Positions 41,527 to 54,739 of a stretch of 64,000 bases of DNA are shown one piece after another. The notes beneath the pieces were generated by a model. The model was not told the origin of the DNA. It ran no database searches and was given only the letters and a program-made list of their open reading frames with translations. How positions within the stretch are numbered: position 1 is the first letter of the stretch; the number at the start of each line of letters is the position of its first letter. The translations under genes and the position numbers were made by a program. The DNA comes from Pigmentiphaga daeguensis. GTDB lineage: Bacteria; Pseudomonadota; Gammaproteobacteria; Burkholderiales; Burkholderiaceae_B. The stretch is taken from positions 62,001-126,000 of the forward strand of contig NZ_BAAAEN010000014.1 in NCBI RefSeq assembly GCF_039523035.1. Reading direction: 5' to 3'.

Positions 41527-41984
41527 CCGGCGCCGCCCGCCGCCATCGACCGCCTGGCGTCCGCCGCGGCGTGGTCCAGCGCCTTGGCGAACAGATCTCT
41601 TTCGGCGCCGCTGAACCGGGACAGGAACAGTTCGTCCACGGCGGTCTCGTACACCTTCCACATCTTGCGGCGCAGCGCGCGCCCTTCCTTGGTGATCGAG
41701 GCGAAGGCCGCCCGGCCGTCCTCGGCCGAACGCGCCCGCGTGACCAGTCCCTCGCGCTCCAGGCGATCCACCAGCCGCGTCAGGTTATAGCGTTCGATGG
41801 CCAGGACATCGGCCAGCTCGTGCATGCGGCGGGTACCGCCGGGGCCGCTTTCCAGCCCCCACAAGGCGTCGTACCAGGCATAGGGAGGCAGGTCCGCGGC
41901 GGCAAGGCGGCGCTCGATCTCCCGGATCATCCAGCGATGCGCGCGGACGAACGAGAACCAAAGATCGGCTTGCTCTGCGGCCAT
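41523..41984 (-). CDS. MarR-family transcriptional regulator
   Basis: This 153-residue winged-helix repressor has the MarR core: HELADVLAIERYNLTRLVDRLEREG (recognition helix) and RARSAEDGRAAFASITKEGRALR (wing). It is divergent from the aceE-type gene across a 135-base region carrying repeated ATTGYARTTGCAAT sites. An identical 14-mer lies at the GST/half-E1 promoter. It therefore probably represses both divergent pairs; the inducer is unknown. Confidence 0.88.
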   Translation of the reverse strand: MAAEQADLWFSFVRAHRWMIREIERRLAAADLPPYAWYDALWGLESGPGGTRRMHELADVLAIERYNLTRLVDRLEREGLVTRARSAEDGRAAFASITKEGRALRRKMWKVYETAVDELFLSRFSGAERDLFAKALDHAAADARRSMAAGGAG

Positions 41985-42003
41985 GAATGCTCCCTGGGTT
42001 GAT

Positions 42004-42071
42004 ATTGCAGTTGCAATTATATGACCGGAGATTAGAATTGCACTTGCTATCATTGTAATTGCAATCATATG
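42004..42071. promoter_or_regulatory. Repeated MarR operators between marR and the E1 gene
   Basis: ATTGCAGTTGCAATTATATG (42004-42023) and ATTGTAATTGCAATCATATG (42052-42071) are 20-bp direct repeats differing at three positions and 48 bases apart. A poorer copy, ATTGCACTTGCTATCAT, sits at 42037-42053. All lie in the divergent promoter region. Confidence 0.65.
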
Positions 42072-42119
42072 CGTGGCCGCGGGCGACCCCCAGGCCAGCA
42101 GCCTTAGTGGAGCCGCCTC

Positions 42120-44789
42120 ATGTCCCGACCGACACCATCCATCGACATCGATCCCCAGGAAACCCGAGAGTGGCTGGACGCCATGGAAGCCGTCATGGCG
42201 GTGGAAGGCCGCGATCGCGCGCACTTCCTGATAGACCAGTTGCTGGACGAGGACGTGGCGCAACACGGCAGCCTGCACGGCCGGGTCACGACGCCCTACG
42301 TCAACACCATTGCCCGCGCACGCCAGCCCGTATATCCCGGCGACCTGGCCATCGAGCGCCGGCTGAGCGCCTACGTGCGCTGGAACGCGATGGCCATGGT
42401 CCTGCGAGCCGGGCGGCACTCCAATGTCGGCGGCCACATCGCGACCTACGCATCGGCCGCGGCGCTGTACGACGTCGGCTTCGACCACTTCTTCCGCGGC
42501 CGGACCGACACGTTTGCCGGCGACCTGGTCTACATCCAGGGGCACTCCGCTCCCGGCATCTACGGCCGCGCCTACATCGAAGGCCGCCTCGACGAAGCCC
42601 GGCTGGACGACTTCCGGCGGGAAGCCGGACGCCCCGGCCTGTCGTCCTATCCTCATCCCCGGCTCATGCCCGACTTCTGGCAGTTCCCCACGGTTTCCAT
42701 GGGCCTGGGACCACTGACCGCCGCCTATCAGGCGCGCTACATGCGCTACCTGGACTATCGCGGCCTCAAGCCCCAGCAGGGGCGCAAGGTCTGGGCCTTC
42801 CTGGGCGACGGCGAAATGGACCAGCCCGAATCGCTGGCGGCCATCGCGCTGGCCGGGCGGGAGAAACTGGACAATTTGATCTTCGTCGTCAACTGCAACC
42901 TGCAGCGGCTGGACGGCCCGGTGCGCGGCAACGGCAAGGTCATCCAGGAGCTGGAAGGCACGTTCCGGGCCGCGGGCTGGAACGTCATCAAGGTCATCTG
43001 GGGCGGCGGCTGGGATGCCCTCCTGGCCCGCGACCATGCCGGCCTGCTGCGCCGCCGGATGATGGAATGCGTGGACGGCGACTACCAGACCTTCAAGTCG
43101 CAGGACGGCGCCTACGTGCGCCAGCACTTCTTCGGCAAGTATCCGGAGCTGCTGGAGATGGTCGCGCACCTGACCGACGACGAGATCTGGCAGTTGGCGC
43201 GCGGCGGCCACGACCACGAGAAGGTCCATGCCGCCTATGCGGCCGCCACCGCCCACGCGGGCCAGCCCACCGTGGTGCTGGCCAAGACGGTGAAGGGTTT
43301 CGGCATGGGGGAATCGGGCGAGGGGCAGAACATCAACCATCAATTGAAGAAGATGGCGGACGCCTCGGTCCGGGCATTCCGCGATCGCTTCGCGCTACCG
43401 CTGACCGACGAGCAACTGGCCGACCTGCCCTACCTGAAACCCGAACCGGGCAGCCTGGAGGCCCGCTACCTGGCCGAACGGCGGGCCAGCCTGGGCGGCC
43501 ATGTCCCCTCGCGCAGCGGCGCAATGGCCCCGCTGCCGATACCCCAGCTCGATGCCTTCGCCGCTCACTTGAAGGACACCGGTGAACGCGGCGCCTCCAC
43601 CACCATGGCCTTCGTGCGCATCCTGAGCACCTTGCTGAAGGACCCGGCGCTGGGCCCGCTGGTCATCCCCATCGTGCCCGACGAGTCGCGCACCTTCGGC
43701 ATGGAAGGCCTGTTCCGGCAGATCGGCATCCATTCGCACCTGGGCCAGCTCTATACCCCGCAGGATGCCGGCCAGCTCAGCTACTACAGGGAAGCGCGCG
43801 ACGGGCAGATCCTCCAGGAAGGCATCAACGAGTCGGGTGCCATCTCGTCCTGGATCGCCGCCGGGACGTCCTACAGCACCCACGGTCTCGCCACCATCCC
43901 CTTCTACATCTTCTATTCCATGTTCGGCCTGCAGCGCGTGGGCGATCTTGCCTGGGCAGCCGCCGACGCGCGCACGCGGGGCTTCCTGCTGGGCGCCACG
44001 TCCGGCCGCACGACGCTGATGGGCGAGGGCCTGCAGCACGACGACGGGCACAGCCACGTGCTGTCCTCGGTCATTCCCAGTTGCGTCTCGTACGACCCCA
44101 CCTTTTCGTACGAACTGGCGGTCATCATCCAGGACGGACTGCGCCGGATGTACGTCGAGCAGGAAGACATCTATTACTACATCACGCTGCTGAACGAGAA
44201 CTACCCCCACCCCGCCCTGCGCGAGACGGACCGGGAAGGCATCCTGAAGGGTCTGTACCTGTTCCGCGCATCCGCGGCCCCGGCCTCGCTGCTCCGCGCG
44301 CAACTGCTGGGCAGCGGTGCCATCCTGCGCGAGGTCATCGCGGCGGCCGAGCTGCTGGAAAAAGACTTTTCCGTTGCCGCCGACGTCTGGAGCGCCACCA
44401 GCCTGACCGAGCTGCGGCGCGACGGCCTGGCCGCCGAACGCTGGAACCTGCTCCATCCCGAGGCCGCGCCACGCTCGCCGTACGTGCAGCAGTGCCTGGC
44501 CGGGCGCCAGGGCCCCATCGTGGCCGCGACCGACTACATGAAGATCGTCGCCGACCAGATCCGCCCCTTCGTCGGCGGCCGCCGCTTCGTCGCGCTGGGC
44601 ACCGACGGCTTCGGGCGCTCCGATACCCGCGAGTCGCTCCGGAGCTTCTTCGAGGTGGACCGGCACTTCATCGTGGTCGCGACACTGAAGGCCCTGGCCG
44701 ACGAAGGCGCCATCCCGCCGGCCACGGTCACGCAGGCCATGCAGCGCTACGGCATAGCCGCCAACAAGCCGGATCCGGCCGCGGTGTGA
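42120..44789 (+). CDS. Homodimeric pyruvate dehydrogenase-type E1 (AceE paralogue)
   Basis: This 889-residue thiamine-diphosphate enzyme decarboxylates a 2-oxoacid and passes the acyl group to a lipoyl E2. The ThDP motif GDGEMDQPE...NCNLQRLDGPV (about residues 229-265), the H407-loop region KTVKGFGMGESGEGQNINHQ, the pyrimidine-binding region and the C-terminal GRRFVALGTDGFGRSDTRE are intact. No E2 or E3 gene is adjacent. A MarR gene controls it, so this is probably an accessory E1 for a special 2-oxoacid (compare MdeB of Pseudomonas putida, which uses 2-oxobutyrate) that borrows E2/E3 from elsewhere. GGAG precedes ATG 42120. Confidence 0.88.
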   Translation: MSRPTPSIDIDPQETREWLDAMEAVMAVEGRDRAHFLIDQLLDEDVAQHGSLHGRVTTPYVNTIARARQPVYPGDLAIERRLSAYVRWNAMAMVLRAGRHSNVGGHIATYASAAALYDVGFDHFFRGRTDTFAGDLVYIQGHSAPGIYGRAYIEGRLDEARLDDFRREAGRPGLSSYPHPRLMPDFWQFPTVSMGLGPLTAAYQARYMRYLDYRGLKPQQGRKVWAFLGDGEMDQPESLAAIALAGREKLDNLIFVVNCNLQRLDGPVRGNGKVIQELEGTFRAAGWNVIKVIWGGGWDALLARDHAGLLRRRMMECVDGDYQTFKSQDGAYVRQHFFGKYPELLEMVAHLTDDEIWQLARGGHDHEKVHAAYAAATAHAGQPTVVLAKTVKGFGMGESGEGQNINHQLKKMADASVRAFRDRFALPLTDEQLADLPYLKPEPGSLEARYLAERRASLGGHVPSRSGAMAPLPIPQLDAFAAHLKDTGERGASTTMAFVRILSTLLKDPALGPLVIPIVPDESRTFGMEGLFRQIGIHSHLGQLYTPQDAGQLSYYREARDGQILQEGINESGAISSWIAAGTSYSTHGLATIPFYIFYSMFGLQRVGDLAWAAADARTRGFLLGATSGRTTLMGEGLQHDDGHSHVLSSVIPSCVSYDPTFSYELAVIIQDGLRRMYVEQEDIYYYITLLNENYPHPALRETDREGILKGLYLFRASAAPASLLRAQLLGSGAILREVIAAAELLEKDFSVAADVWSATSLTELRRDGLAAERWNLLHPEAAPRSPYVQQCLAGRQGPIVAATDYMKIVADQIRPFVGGRRFVALGTDGFGRSDTRESLRSFFEVDRHFIVVATLKALADEGAIPPATVTQAMQRYGIAANKPDPAAV

Positions 44790-44817
44790 ACGAAGGGAGG
44801 CATGCCACAATGCCGGC

Positions 44818-45135
44818 ATGCGCACCTTTCTTCTCTACGTCGCCACCGCCTTGGCGGAGATCGTCGGCTGCTACCTGCCCTACCTGTGGCTGCGGGAAGG
44901 CCGCTCGGTTTGGCTGCTGGTTCCCGCGGCGGCCAGCCTGGCGCTATTCGCCTGGCTGCTGACCCTGCACCCCACCGCCGCCGGCCGGGTCTATGCCGCC
45001 TATGGGGGCGTCTACATCGGCGCCGCCATCGTGTGGCTGTGGGCCGTGGACGGCATACGGCCCACCTCGTGGGACGTGGCGGGCGCGGCGGTGGCGCTGG
45101 CCGGCATGGGGATCATCATTTTCCAGCCGCGCTAG
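44818..45135 (+). CDS. ynfA: YnfA-family small membrane protein (UPF0060)
   Basis: This 105-residue protein has four membrane helices and the family motifs TALAEIVGCYLPYLWLREGRS, GRVYAAYGGVYIGAAIVWLW and DVAGAAVALAGMGIIIFQPR. It has an SMR-like size and topology and is sometimes linked to drug efflux. It lies 28 bases after the E1 gene and ends 4 bases before the convergent metH stop. Confidence 0.9.
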   Translation: MRTFLLYVATALAEIVGCYLPYLWLREGRSVWLLVPAAASLALFAWLLTLHPTAAGRVYAAYGGVYIGAAIVWLWAVDGIRPTSWDVAGAAVALAGMGIIIFQPR

Positions 45136-45139
45136 GAGG

Positions 45140-48910
<3,771 letters not shown>

Positions 48911-49035
48911 GGACGACACGGGGCCTCGCAGGATCCCTGGCACAGGCCCCTGGGAGGCACGGCCAGCCAGGGGGTGGACTGGCTAACCCGCTATTTTACC
49001 AAGGGCAACGAAGGTGCCCCATACTGGCGTCGAAT

Positions 49036-51360
49036 TCAGCGGGCACCGGGAACCGGCGGCTCGAAAGCGCGGATGGCCGGAAGCGGGCCATCGTAGCGTT
49101 CGGCCTGGACCGCGGTGAGCTGTCCCGTGCAACCCTGGGCCAGCGAGGACGTGCCCGCGTCGCGCGTCAGCACGTTGGGATTGCCGTGTACGCACAGGGG
49201 CGGGCCGTCGTCCTGCCTGTCCGCGGGGTCATACCAGGCCCCGGTAGGCAATTGCACCACGCCAGGCCGAATGTCGGTGCTCAAGGCAGCGCTTGCCAGG
49301 CAGGCCCCGCGGCCGTTGGACAGGCGCACGATGTCGCCCTCGCGAATGCCGCGCGCCACTGCGTCGTCCGGATGCATGGTGCATACCTCCCGGCCATCTC
49401 GCTTGGCTCCCGCGCTGTGGCGGCCGAAGTCCAGCTGGCTGTGCAGCTTGGTCGCCGGCTGGTTGGCGACGAGATACAGCGGATGAGCGTCGGTAGGCGC
49501 GTCCTGCGGCGCCAGCCAGGCGGGGTGCCCGGGGCAATCGGCATAGCCGAAGCCTGCCACCACGGGTGAACTCACTTGCACCTTGCCGCTGGGAGTGGGC
49601 AGCGGCGCGCCTGCGGGATCATTGCGGAACGCGCGCAGGATGCCGCCATCGTCTTCGCGCTGTGGCAGTACCAGGCTTCCCTGCCGCCAGAATGTCTCGA
49701 AGTCCGGGGCCTCGCCGCCGAGTTCGCGCAGGGCGGCACGGGTCCGCTCGTACAGATGTTCCAGCCACTGGCGGCTGGTGCGTCCCTCGGTGAACGCCTC
49801 GTGCGTGCCCAGCCGCCCGGCCAGCGCGGCGAAGATGTCGTAGTCGTCGCGCGCCTGCCCGTTGGGGGGCGCAATGCGATGCATGGCGACGACCAGCGGA
49901 TCGGTAGGCGTGGCGCCGATGTCTTCGCGCTCCAGGGTCATGGTGCTGGGCAGAACGATGTCGGCATGGCGAGCCGTGGCGGTCCAGGCGATCTCATGCA
50001 CGACGAAGGTATCGAGCTGGCGGAAAGCCATCGCCAGCCGGGCCAGGTCCTGGTGATGGTGGAAGGGGTTGCCGCCCGCCCAGTACGCCAGGCGGATGCG
50101 GGGGTAAGTGCGGGTCTGGCCGTTGTAGGCATAGGACTGCCCCGGATGCAGCAGCATGTCCGCGACGCGCGCCACGGGGATGAAATCCTTCACGCCATTG
50201 GTGCCCTGGGGCAGCGCGGCCACCGGCACGGCGTTGCTGCGCTTGCCGTAGTGCGCCAGCGTCCCCAGTGCATAGGCATAGCCTCCGCCAGGCAGGCCGA
50301 GCTGGCCGAGCACCGCGGCCAGCACCGCGCCGGCCCATACCGGCTGTTCCCCATGCTCGGCGCGCTGGAGCGAATGCGACACCGTCACCAATACCCGCTT
50401 GCCGGGCAGGCTGCGTGCCAGCTCGGCGATTTCGGCGGCCGCGAGGTCGCATTTCGGCGCGGCCCACGCTGCGGACTTGGGCTGCCCGTCGCTCCGCCCC
50501 ACCAGGTAGTCCTCGAAGCGGTCCCAGCCGTCGCAATACCGGTCGAGGAAGGCGCGGTCGTGCATGCCCTCGGCCACCAGCGTATGCATCAGGCCGAGCA
50601 TGAGCGCCGTATCGGCGCCCGGCCGGATCGCCAGCCAGCGGGCATCCGCCTCTGCCGGCATATCGCTGCGCAGGGGACTGATGCAGAAGAACCGGCAACC
50701 GCGGCGCGCCGCATCGTGCATGGCGCCGCGCTCGACGTGGCGGCTGATGCCGCCGCTGGCCACGCGCGAGTTCTTCAGCGCCATGCCGCCGAAAGCCAGC
50801 ACCACGTCGGTATGGGCGACGATCTGTTCCCAGGTGACGTTGCGCCGGGCGACTTCGTCCATGCTGCCCAGGATGTGGGGCAGGATGACGCCCGAGGCGC
50901 CCGCGCTGTAGCTGTTGACCGAGCGGACGTAGCCGCCCAGCGAGGTATTCAGGAAACGGTGGACCTGGCTCTGGGCATGGTGGAAACGCCCGGCGCTGGA
51001 CCAGCCGTACGAGCCGCCGAATATTGCCTCGGGACCATGGCTTTGCTTGACGCGGGAAAGCTCCGCGGCCAGGCGGTCGAGCACCTCGTCCCAGGACATG
51101 GCCACGAATTCGTCGCGGCCGCGCCTGGCGTCGGGCCCCGGTCCGTTCTCCAGCCAGCCCCGGCGCACCATGGGCTGCGTGACGCGCGCGGGATGGTCCA
51201 ATGCCCCGGGGAAATTCTCGATGATGGGATTCGGATCGGGATCGTCCGGATGCGGCTGCACGATCAGCCCGCTCCGGTCGAGCCGCGCCTGGAAGACGCC
51301 CCAGTGCGCGCTGTGCGGCAGCATGCCCGGTGACGGAAACGCGGTGTCGATGTCGGCCAT
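49036..51360 (-). CDS. Molybdopterin oxidoreductase of the BisC/DMSO-reductase family
   Basis: This 774-residue protein has the molybdenum-cofactor pattern of biotin sulfoxide/TMAO/DMSO reductases: GGSYGWSSAGRFHHAQSQVHRFLN, VNSYSAGASGVILPHILG (with the serine molybdenum ligand), GGMALKNSRV, and the C-terminal NQPATKLHSQLDFGRHS with NGRGACLASAALSTDIRPGV. There is no Tat signal and no N-terminal Fe-S cluster, so it is cytoplasmic and BisC-like. It reduces an S- or N-oxide. It is the last gene of an IclR-linked operon (8 bases after the sulfurtransferase), suggesting a sulfur- or nitrogen-oxide-containing substrate. Confidence 0.88.
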   Translation of the reverse strand: MADIDTAFPSPGMLPHSAHWGVFQARLDRSGLIVQPHPDDPDPNPIIENFPGALDHPARVTQPMVRRGWLENGPGPDARRGRDEFVAMSWDEVLDRLAAELSRVKQSHGPEAIFGGSYGWSSAGRFHHAQSQVHRFLNTSLGGYVRSVNSYSAGASGVILPHILGSMDEVARRNVTWEQIVAHTDVVLAFGGMALKNSRVASGGISRHVERGAMHDAARRGCRFFCISPLRSDMPAEADARWLAIRPGADTALMLGLMHTLVAEGMHDRAFLDRYCDGWDRFEDYLVGRSDGQPKSAAWAAPKCDLAAAEIAELARSLPGKRVLVTVSHSLQRAEHGEQPVWAGAVLAAVLGQLGLPGGGYAYALGTLAHYGKRSNAVPVAALPQGTNGVKDFIPVARVADMLLHPGQSYAYNGQTRTYPRIRLAYWAGGNPFHHHQDLARLAMAFRQLDTFVVHEIAWTATARHADIVLPSTMTLEREDIGATPTDPLVVAMHRIAPPNGQARDDYDIFAALAGRLGTHEAFTEGRTSRQWLEHLYERTRAALRELGGEAPDFETFWRQGSLVLPQREDDGGILRAFRNDPAGAPLPTPSGKVQVSSPVVAGFGYADCPGHPAWLAPQDAPTDAHPLYLVANQPATKLHSQLDFGRHSAGAKRDGREVCTMHPDDAVARGIREGDIVRLSNGRGACLASAALSTDIRPGVVQLPTGAWYDPADRQDDGPPLCVHGNPNVLTRDAGTSSLAQGCTGQLTAVQAERYDGPLPAIRAFEPPVPGAR

Positions 51361-51368
51361 GGCGCGCC

Positions 51369-52232
51369 TCAGTCCTGCGGGCCGGTGGCCACGGGGGCGC
51401 CGGGCTGCGCCGACCATTCGCTCCATGAACCGGGATACAGCGCCGCGCCGGGGAGGCCCGCCACCGCCTGGGCCAGCAAGTTGTGGCAGGCCGTAACGCC
51501 GGAGCCGCATTGGTTGACCCACTGCCGCACCGGCACGCCGCCCGCCAGCGCTTCGAAGTCGCGGCGAAGTTCCTCCGCGGAACGGAACAGGCCGGCGTCG
51601 GTGAGGTTGTCGCGGAAGAAGCGATTGCGCGCGCCGGGGATGTGGCCGCCTATCGGATCCAGGGTCTCGTTCTCGCCCCGGAAGCGGTCGGCGGCACGGG
51701 CATCCATGATCAGGTATTCACCGCTTCCCAGGCTGGCCCGCAAGGTATCGAGGGAGACGGTGCGGGTCAGCGCATCGCGCAGCGAGAACGTGCCGCTGGC
51801 CGCGCGCGCCGGTTCATCGGTCTCGACGGGAAGGCCGGCGGCGCGCCAGGCGGCCATGCCGCCATCGAGCACGGCCGCCGCGCGATGGCCCGCCCAGCGC
51901 AGCAGCCACCACAAGCGAGCCGCGAACATGCCGCCGGCGTTGTCATACGCCACGACCTGGGTGTCGTCGTGGGCGCCGAGCGCGCGCATGGCCCGGGCGA
52001 AAGAGTCCCGCTCGGGCAGCGGATGGCGGCCATTGGTGCCGGTCTTGGCGCCGCTCAGCACCTCTTCCAGGTCGGCATGGCGGGCGCCGGGAATGTGGCC
52101 GCCCTCGTAGAGGCGCCGGCCGGCCCGACGGTCGGCAAGGTCGAAACTGCAATCGACCACCAGCACCTTGGAGCGATCCGCGGACAGTGCCTGCGCCAGT
52201 TCGTCGACACCTACCAGGGTTTCGTACTGCAT
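51369..52232 (-). CDS. Two-domain sulfurtransferase (3-mercaptopyruvate type)
   Basis: This 287-residue protein has two rhodanese domains. The first begins VLVVDCSFDL with HIPGARHADLEE. The second has the active cysteine in NQCGSGVTACHN, the CGSGVTA loop of 3-mercaptopyruvate sulfurtransferases rather than the CRxGx[R/T] of thiosulfate enzymes. It transfers sulfane sulfur to a thiol acceptor. It lies between a Bug receptor and a BisC-like reductase in one operon. Confidence 0.9.
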   Translation of the reverse strand: MQYETLVGVDELAQALSADRSKVLVVDCSFDLADRRAGRRLYEGGHIPGARHADLEEVLSGAKTGTNGRHPLPERDSFARAMRALGAHDDTQVVAYDNAGGMFAARLWWLLRWAGHRAAAVLDGGMAAWRAAGLPVETDEPARAASGTFSLRDALTRTVSLDTLRASLGSGEYLIMDARAADRFRGENETLDPIGGHIPGARNRFFRDNLTDAGLFRSAEELRRDFEALAGGVPVRQWVNQCGSGVTACHNLLAQAVAGLPGAALYPGSWSEWSAQPGAPVATGPQD

Positions 52233-52257
52233 GCTTGCTTCCTTTGTCGGACGGGGA

Positions 52258-53256
52258 TCACAACCCCATCATCTTCATCAGCTCGGGCGTGACCGCTTCG
52301 CGGTATTGCTCGATGTCACGGAGCACGTACTCGCGGAACTTGTCCATGGGCACGTCCTTTTCGACTGCCGCATCCTTACGGATGGCCTCCCGCACGGCGG
52401 GATCCTTCAAGGCCATGCCGAGATGATGCGACAGCTTTTCCACCACGGCCTTGGGCGTGCCGGCAGGCGCCGCCAGTCCGTACCATTGCGTCATCGTCAT
52501 GTTCACGCCCAGCTCCTTGAAGGTGGGCACGTCGGGCAGCGCCGGGCTGCGTTCTTCGCCGGTCAGGGCCAGCACGCGCAGTTGCCCCTGCCTCACCTGG
52601 CCGATCAGGGGCGAAGCCGTCGCGAAGAACAGGTCCACCTGCCCGCCGATGAGATCGGCGATGGCGGGCCCCGAGCCCTTGTACGGCACGTGCAGCAGAT
52701 TGAGCCCGGCCAGCGACTTGATGCGTTCCATGCCGATGTGGGCCGCGCCGCCGGTACCGGTGGACGCGAAGGTCAGCTCCTTCTGCCTGGCGGTCTTCAG
52801 CACCTCGGCCGCGCTCTTGTATGACGAGTTGTGGGACACGAACATGCCGTGCGGCGCTTCCAGGATGAGGCCGATCATGGCGAAGTCGTCCGGGACCTTG
52901 TAACGCAGTTGTTGCGGCTTGAAGGCCGGCGACGCCGCGAAGTTGCCGCTCATGGCGAGGATCAGGGTGTATCCGTCGGGATTGGCGCGCGCCACCTGCT
53001 CGGCGGCAATGTTGCCGCCGGCGCCGGGACGGTTTTCCACCACCACGGTCTGGCCCAGCGTCTTGCTCAGGGCCGAAGCGATCAACCGGCCATACAGGTC
53101 GCCCCCGCCGCCAGGGGGAAATCCGACCAGCAGCGTGATCGGCCGTTCGGGATAGGCGGCCTGCGCCGCCTGCGGCATGGCAAGCGCGGCGCAGGCGCAT
53201 GCGAAGGCGCCCGCCGCCAAGGCGGCGCGGCGCGAAACAGTCTTGGTGAACGCCAT
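52258..53256 (-). CDS. Bug/TctC-family receptor with Tat-like signal
   Basis: This 332-residue receptor begins TVSRRAALAAGAFACACAAL, a twin-arginine-type signal. The Bug core follows: YPERPITLLVGFPPGGGGDLYGR, VVENRPGAGGNIA, PDGYTLIL, LPDVPTFKELGVNMTM. A very strong AAAGGAGATC ribosome site precedes ATG 53256. It sits inside a catabolic operon, so it probably binds the pathway substrate in the periplasm. The TctAB membrane partner is not in the window. Confidence 0.92.
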   Translation of the reverse strand: MAFTKTVSRRAALAAGAFACACAALAMPQAAQAAYPERPITLLVGFPPGGGGDLYGRLIASALSKTLGQTVVVENRPGAGGNIAAEQVARANPDGYTLILAMSGNFAASPAFKPQQLRYKVPDDFAMIGLILEAPHGMFVSHNSSYKSAAEVLKTARQKELTFASTGTGGAAHIGMERIKSLAGLNLLHVPYKGSGPAIADLIGGQVDLFFATASPLIGQVRQGQLRVLALTGEERSPALPDVPTFKELGVNMTMTQWYGLAAPAGTPKAVVEKLSHHLGMALKDPAVREAIRKDAAVEKDVPMDKFREYVLRDIEQYREAVTPELMKMMGL

Positions 53257-53358
53257 CGATGATCTCCTTTGGTTCTTTTGTATGTAATAGCGCGGGCGGC
53301 TCTTCCTCCTCCGGCCGGTCCGCGCCGTCTCGCGCGTGCCGCCCCTATCCGGCCGCCA

Positions 53359-54723
53359 TCAGGACAGCCGGCCGATCGCCCGATCGGACTGCTCCACCAC
53401 GCGATCCACGGAGGCGGCGCATTGGCCCAGGTAGCCGGCGGGGTCGGTCAATCTGGCGATCTCCTCGTCGCCGAGCAGCCCCGCCAGGCCCGCGTGCTGG
53501 CGCAGCGCCTGCGCGAAGTCGAGCTTGTGCGTGATGCCGTGCATGGACGCTTCATAGATCCATTCGTGCGCCGTCGCCTTGCCTACCCGTTCGCTCAGCG
53601 CCAGCATCACGCGTTCGGACAGCAGATAGCCGCGCATCATGTCGAGGTTGCGCGCCATGCCATCGGCGTCCACGCGCAGCCCGGCCAGAAGGTTCTTGCC
53701 TTGCAACAGCATCGCGCCCGCGATCAGGAAACACTCGGGAAGCGCCTTCCACTCGACCTTCCAGGCGATACCGTCGCGTTCGCCCTCGCTGACCATCCCC
53801 TCGATCATGAGCGCGGCGTTGTAGCGCAGCGGCCGCGCCAACCCCGCCAGGTTCTCGGCCGAGGTGGGGTTGCGCTTGTGGGGCATGGTCGAGGACCCGA
53901 GCTTGCCGTCGGAGAATGCCTCTTCCACTTCGGCAAATTCGTTGCGCTGCATGTTGAACAACTCGTTGCCGACTTTCGACAGCGTGGCGCCGATCATGGC
54001 GAGCAGGCAGGCGTATTCGGCGAAGCGATCGCGTGCCGGGGCCCAGCTGATCGCGGGCGCGCCCAGCCCGAGCCGGTCCAGCACACGGCGCTCCAGTTCG
54101 GGCGCCTGCTCCCCGAGCGACGCCTGACTGCCCACCGCGCCGGCCAGCATGCCGACCATCACGCGCGGCTCGCACGCCTTGAGGCGCTCGAAATGGCGCG
54201 TCATCTCGTCCAGCCAGATCGCGCATTTGTGGCCGAAGGTGATGGGCAGCGCCTGCACTCCATGGGTGCGCGCGACCATGATGGTGTCCCTGTGCTCGAC
54301 AGCCAGGCGTTTCAACTCGCCGATCACGGCCAGCACGTCGCGCAGGATCACGGCGTGAGCCTGCTTGACCTGCAGCGCCATGCCGGTGTCCAGCACGTCC
54401 TGCGTGGTGGCGCCATAGTGCAGCCATTCCCCGTGCTCCTTGCAGCGCGCCTGGACCTGCTTGAGCGCCGGGACCAGCGAATGCTTGATGCGGCGGATCT
54501 CCGCGGACATGGCCGGCAGGTCCAGGCCCGACACATGGGCATGGCGGGCAATCTCCTCGGCGGCCGCGGCGGGAATAATGCCCAGTTCGGCCTGCGACCG
54601 GGCCAGGGCAACCTCGAAATCCAGCCATTTCTGCACGCGATTCTCTTCCGAGAAGATCTCGCGCATTTCATCGGTGCTCCACAGGTGCTGGAGCGATTGA
54701 ATATCGAATACGGATGACGGCAT
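53359..54723 (-). CDS. Fumarase/aspartase-superfamily lyase
   Basis: This 454-residue protein has the superfamily signature GSSTMPHKRNPTSAENLAG (about residue 275) and the two other conserved regions (HYGATTQDVLDTG, VARTHGVQALPITFGHK). It resembles adenylosuccinate lyase and 3-carboxymuconate cycloisomerase. These enzymes eliminate or add across a succinyl/fumaryl unit. Context (an FAD hydroxyacid dehydrogenase, an MmgE/PrpD protein, an IclR regulator) argues for catabolism, for example of an aminopolycarboxylate or thioether dicarboxylate, rather than purine synthesis. ATG 54723 fits; the upstream frame is not conserved-like. Confidence 0.85.
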   Translation of the reverse strand: MPSSVFDIQSLQHLWSTDEMREIFSEENRVQKWLDFEVALARSQAELGIIPAAAAEEIARHAHVSGLDLPAMSAEIRRIKHSLVPALKQVQARCKEHGEWLHYGATTQDVLDTGMALQVKQAHAVILRDVLAVIGELKRLAVEHRDTIMVARTHGVQALPITFGHKCAIWLDEMTRHFERLKACEPRVMVGMLAGAVGSQASLGEQAPELERRVLDRLGLGAPAISWAPARDRFAEYACLLAMIGATLSKVGNELFNMQRNEFAEVEEAFSDGKLGSSTMPHKRNPTSAENLAGLARPLRYNAALMIEGMVSEGERDGIAWKVEWKALPECFLIAGAMLLQGKNLLAGLRVDADGMARNLDMMRGYLLSERVMLALSERVGKATAHEWIYEASMHGITHKLDFAQALRQHAGLAGLLGDEEIARLTDPAGYLGQCAASVDRVVEQSDRAIGRLS

Positions 54724-54739
54724 TGCTGTTGTCCTGGCG

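Noticed and set aside
48911..49035. Cobalamin or S-adenosylhomocysteine riboswitch before metH
   Set aside because: The 125 bases contain hairpins but none of the conserved core sequences of either class that I know; too short for a cobalamin element.
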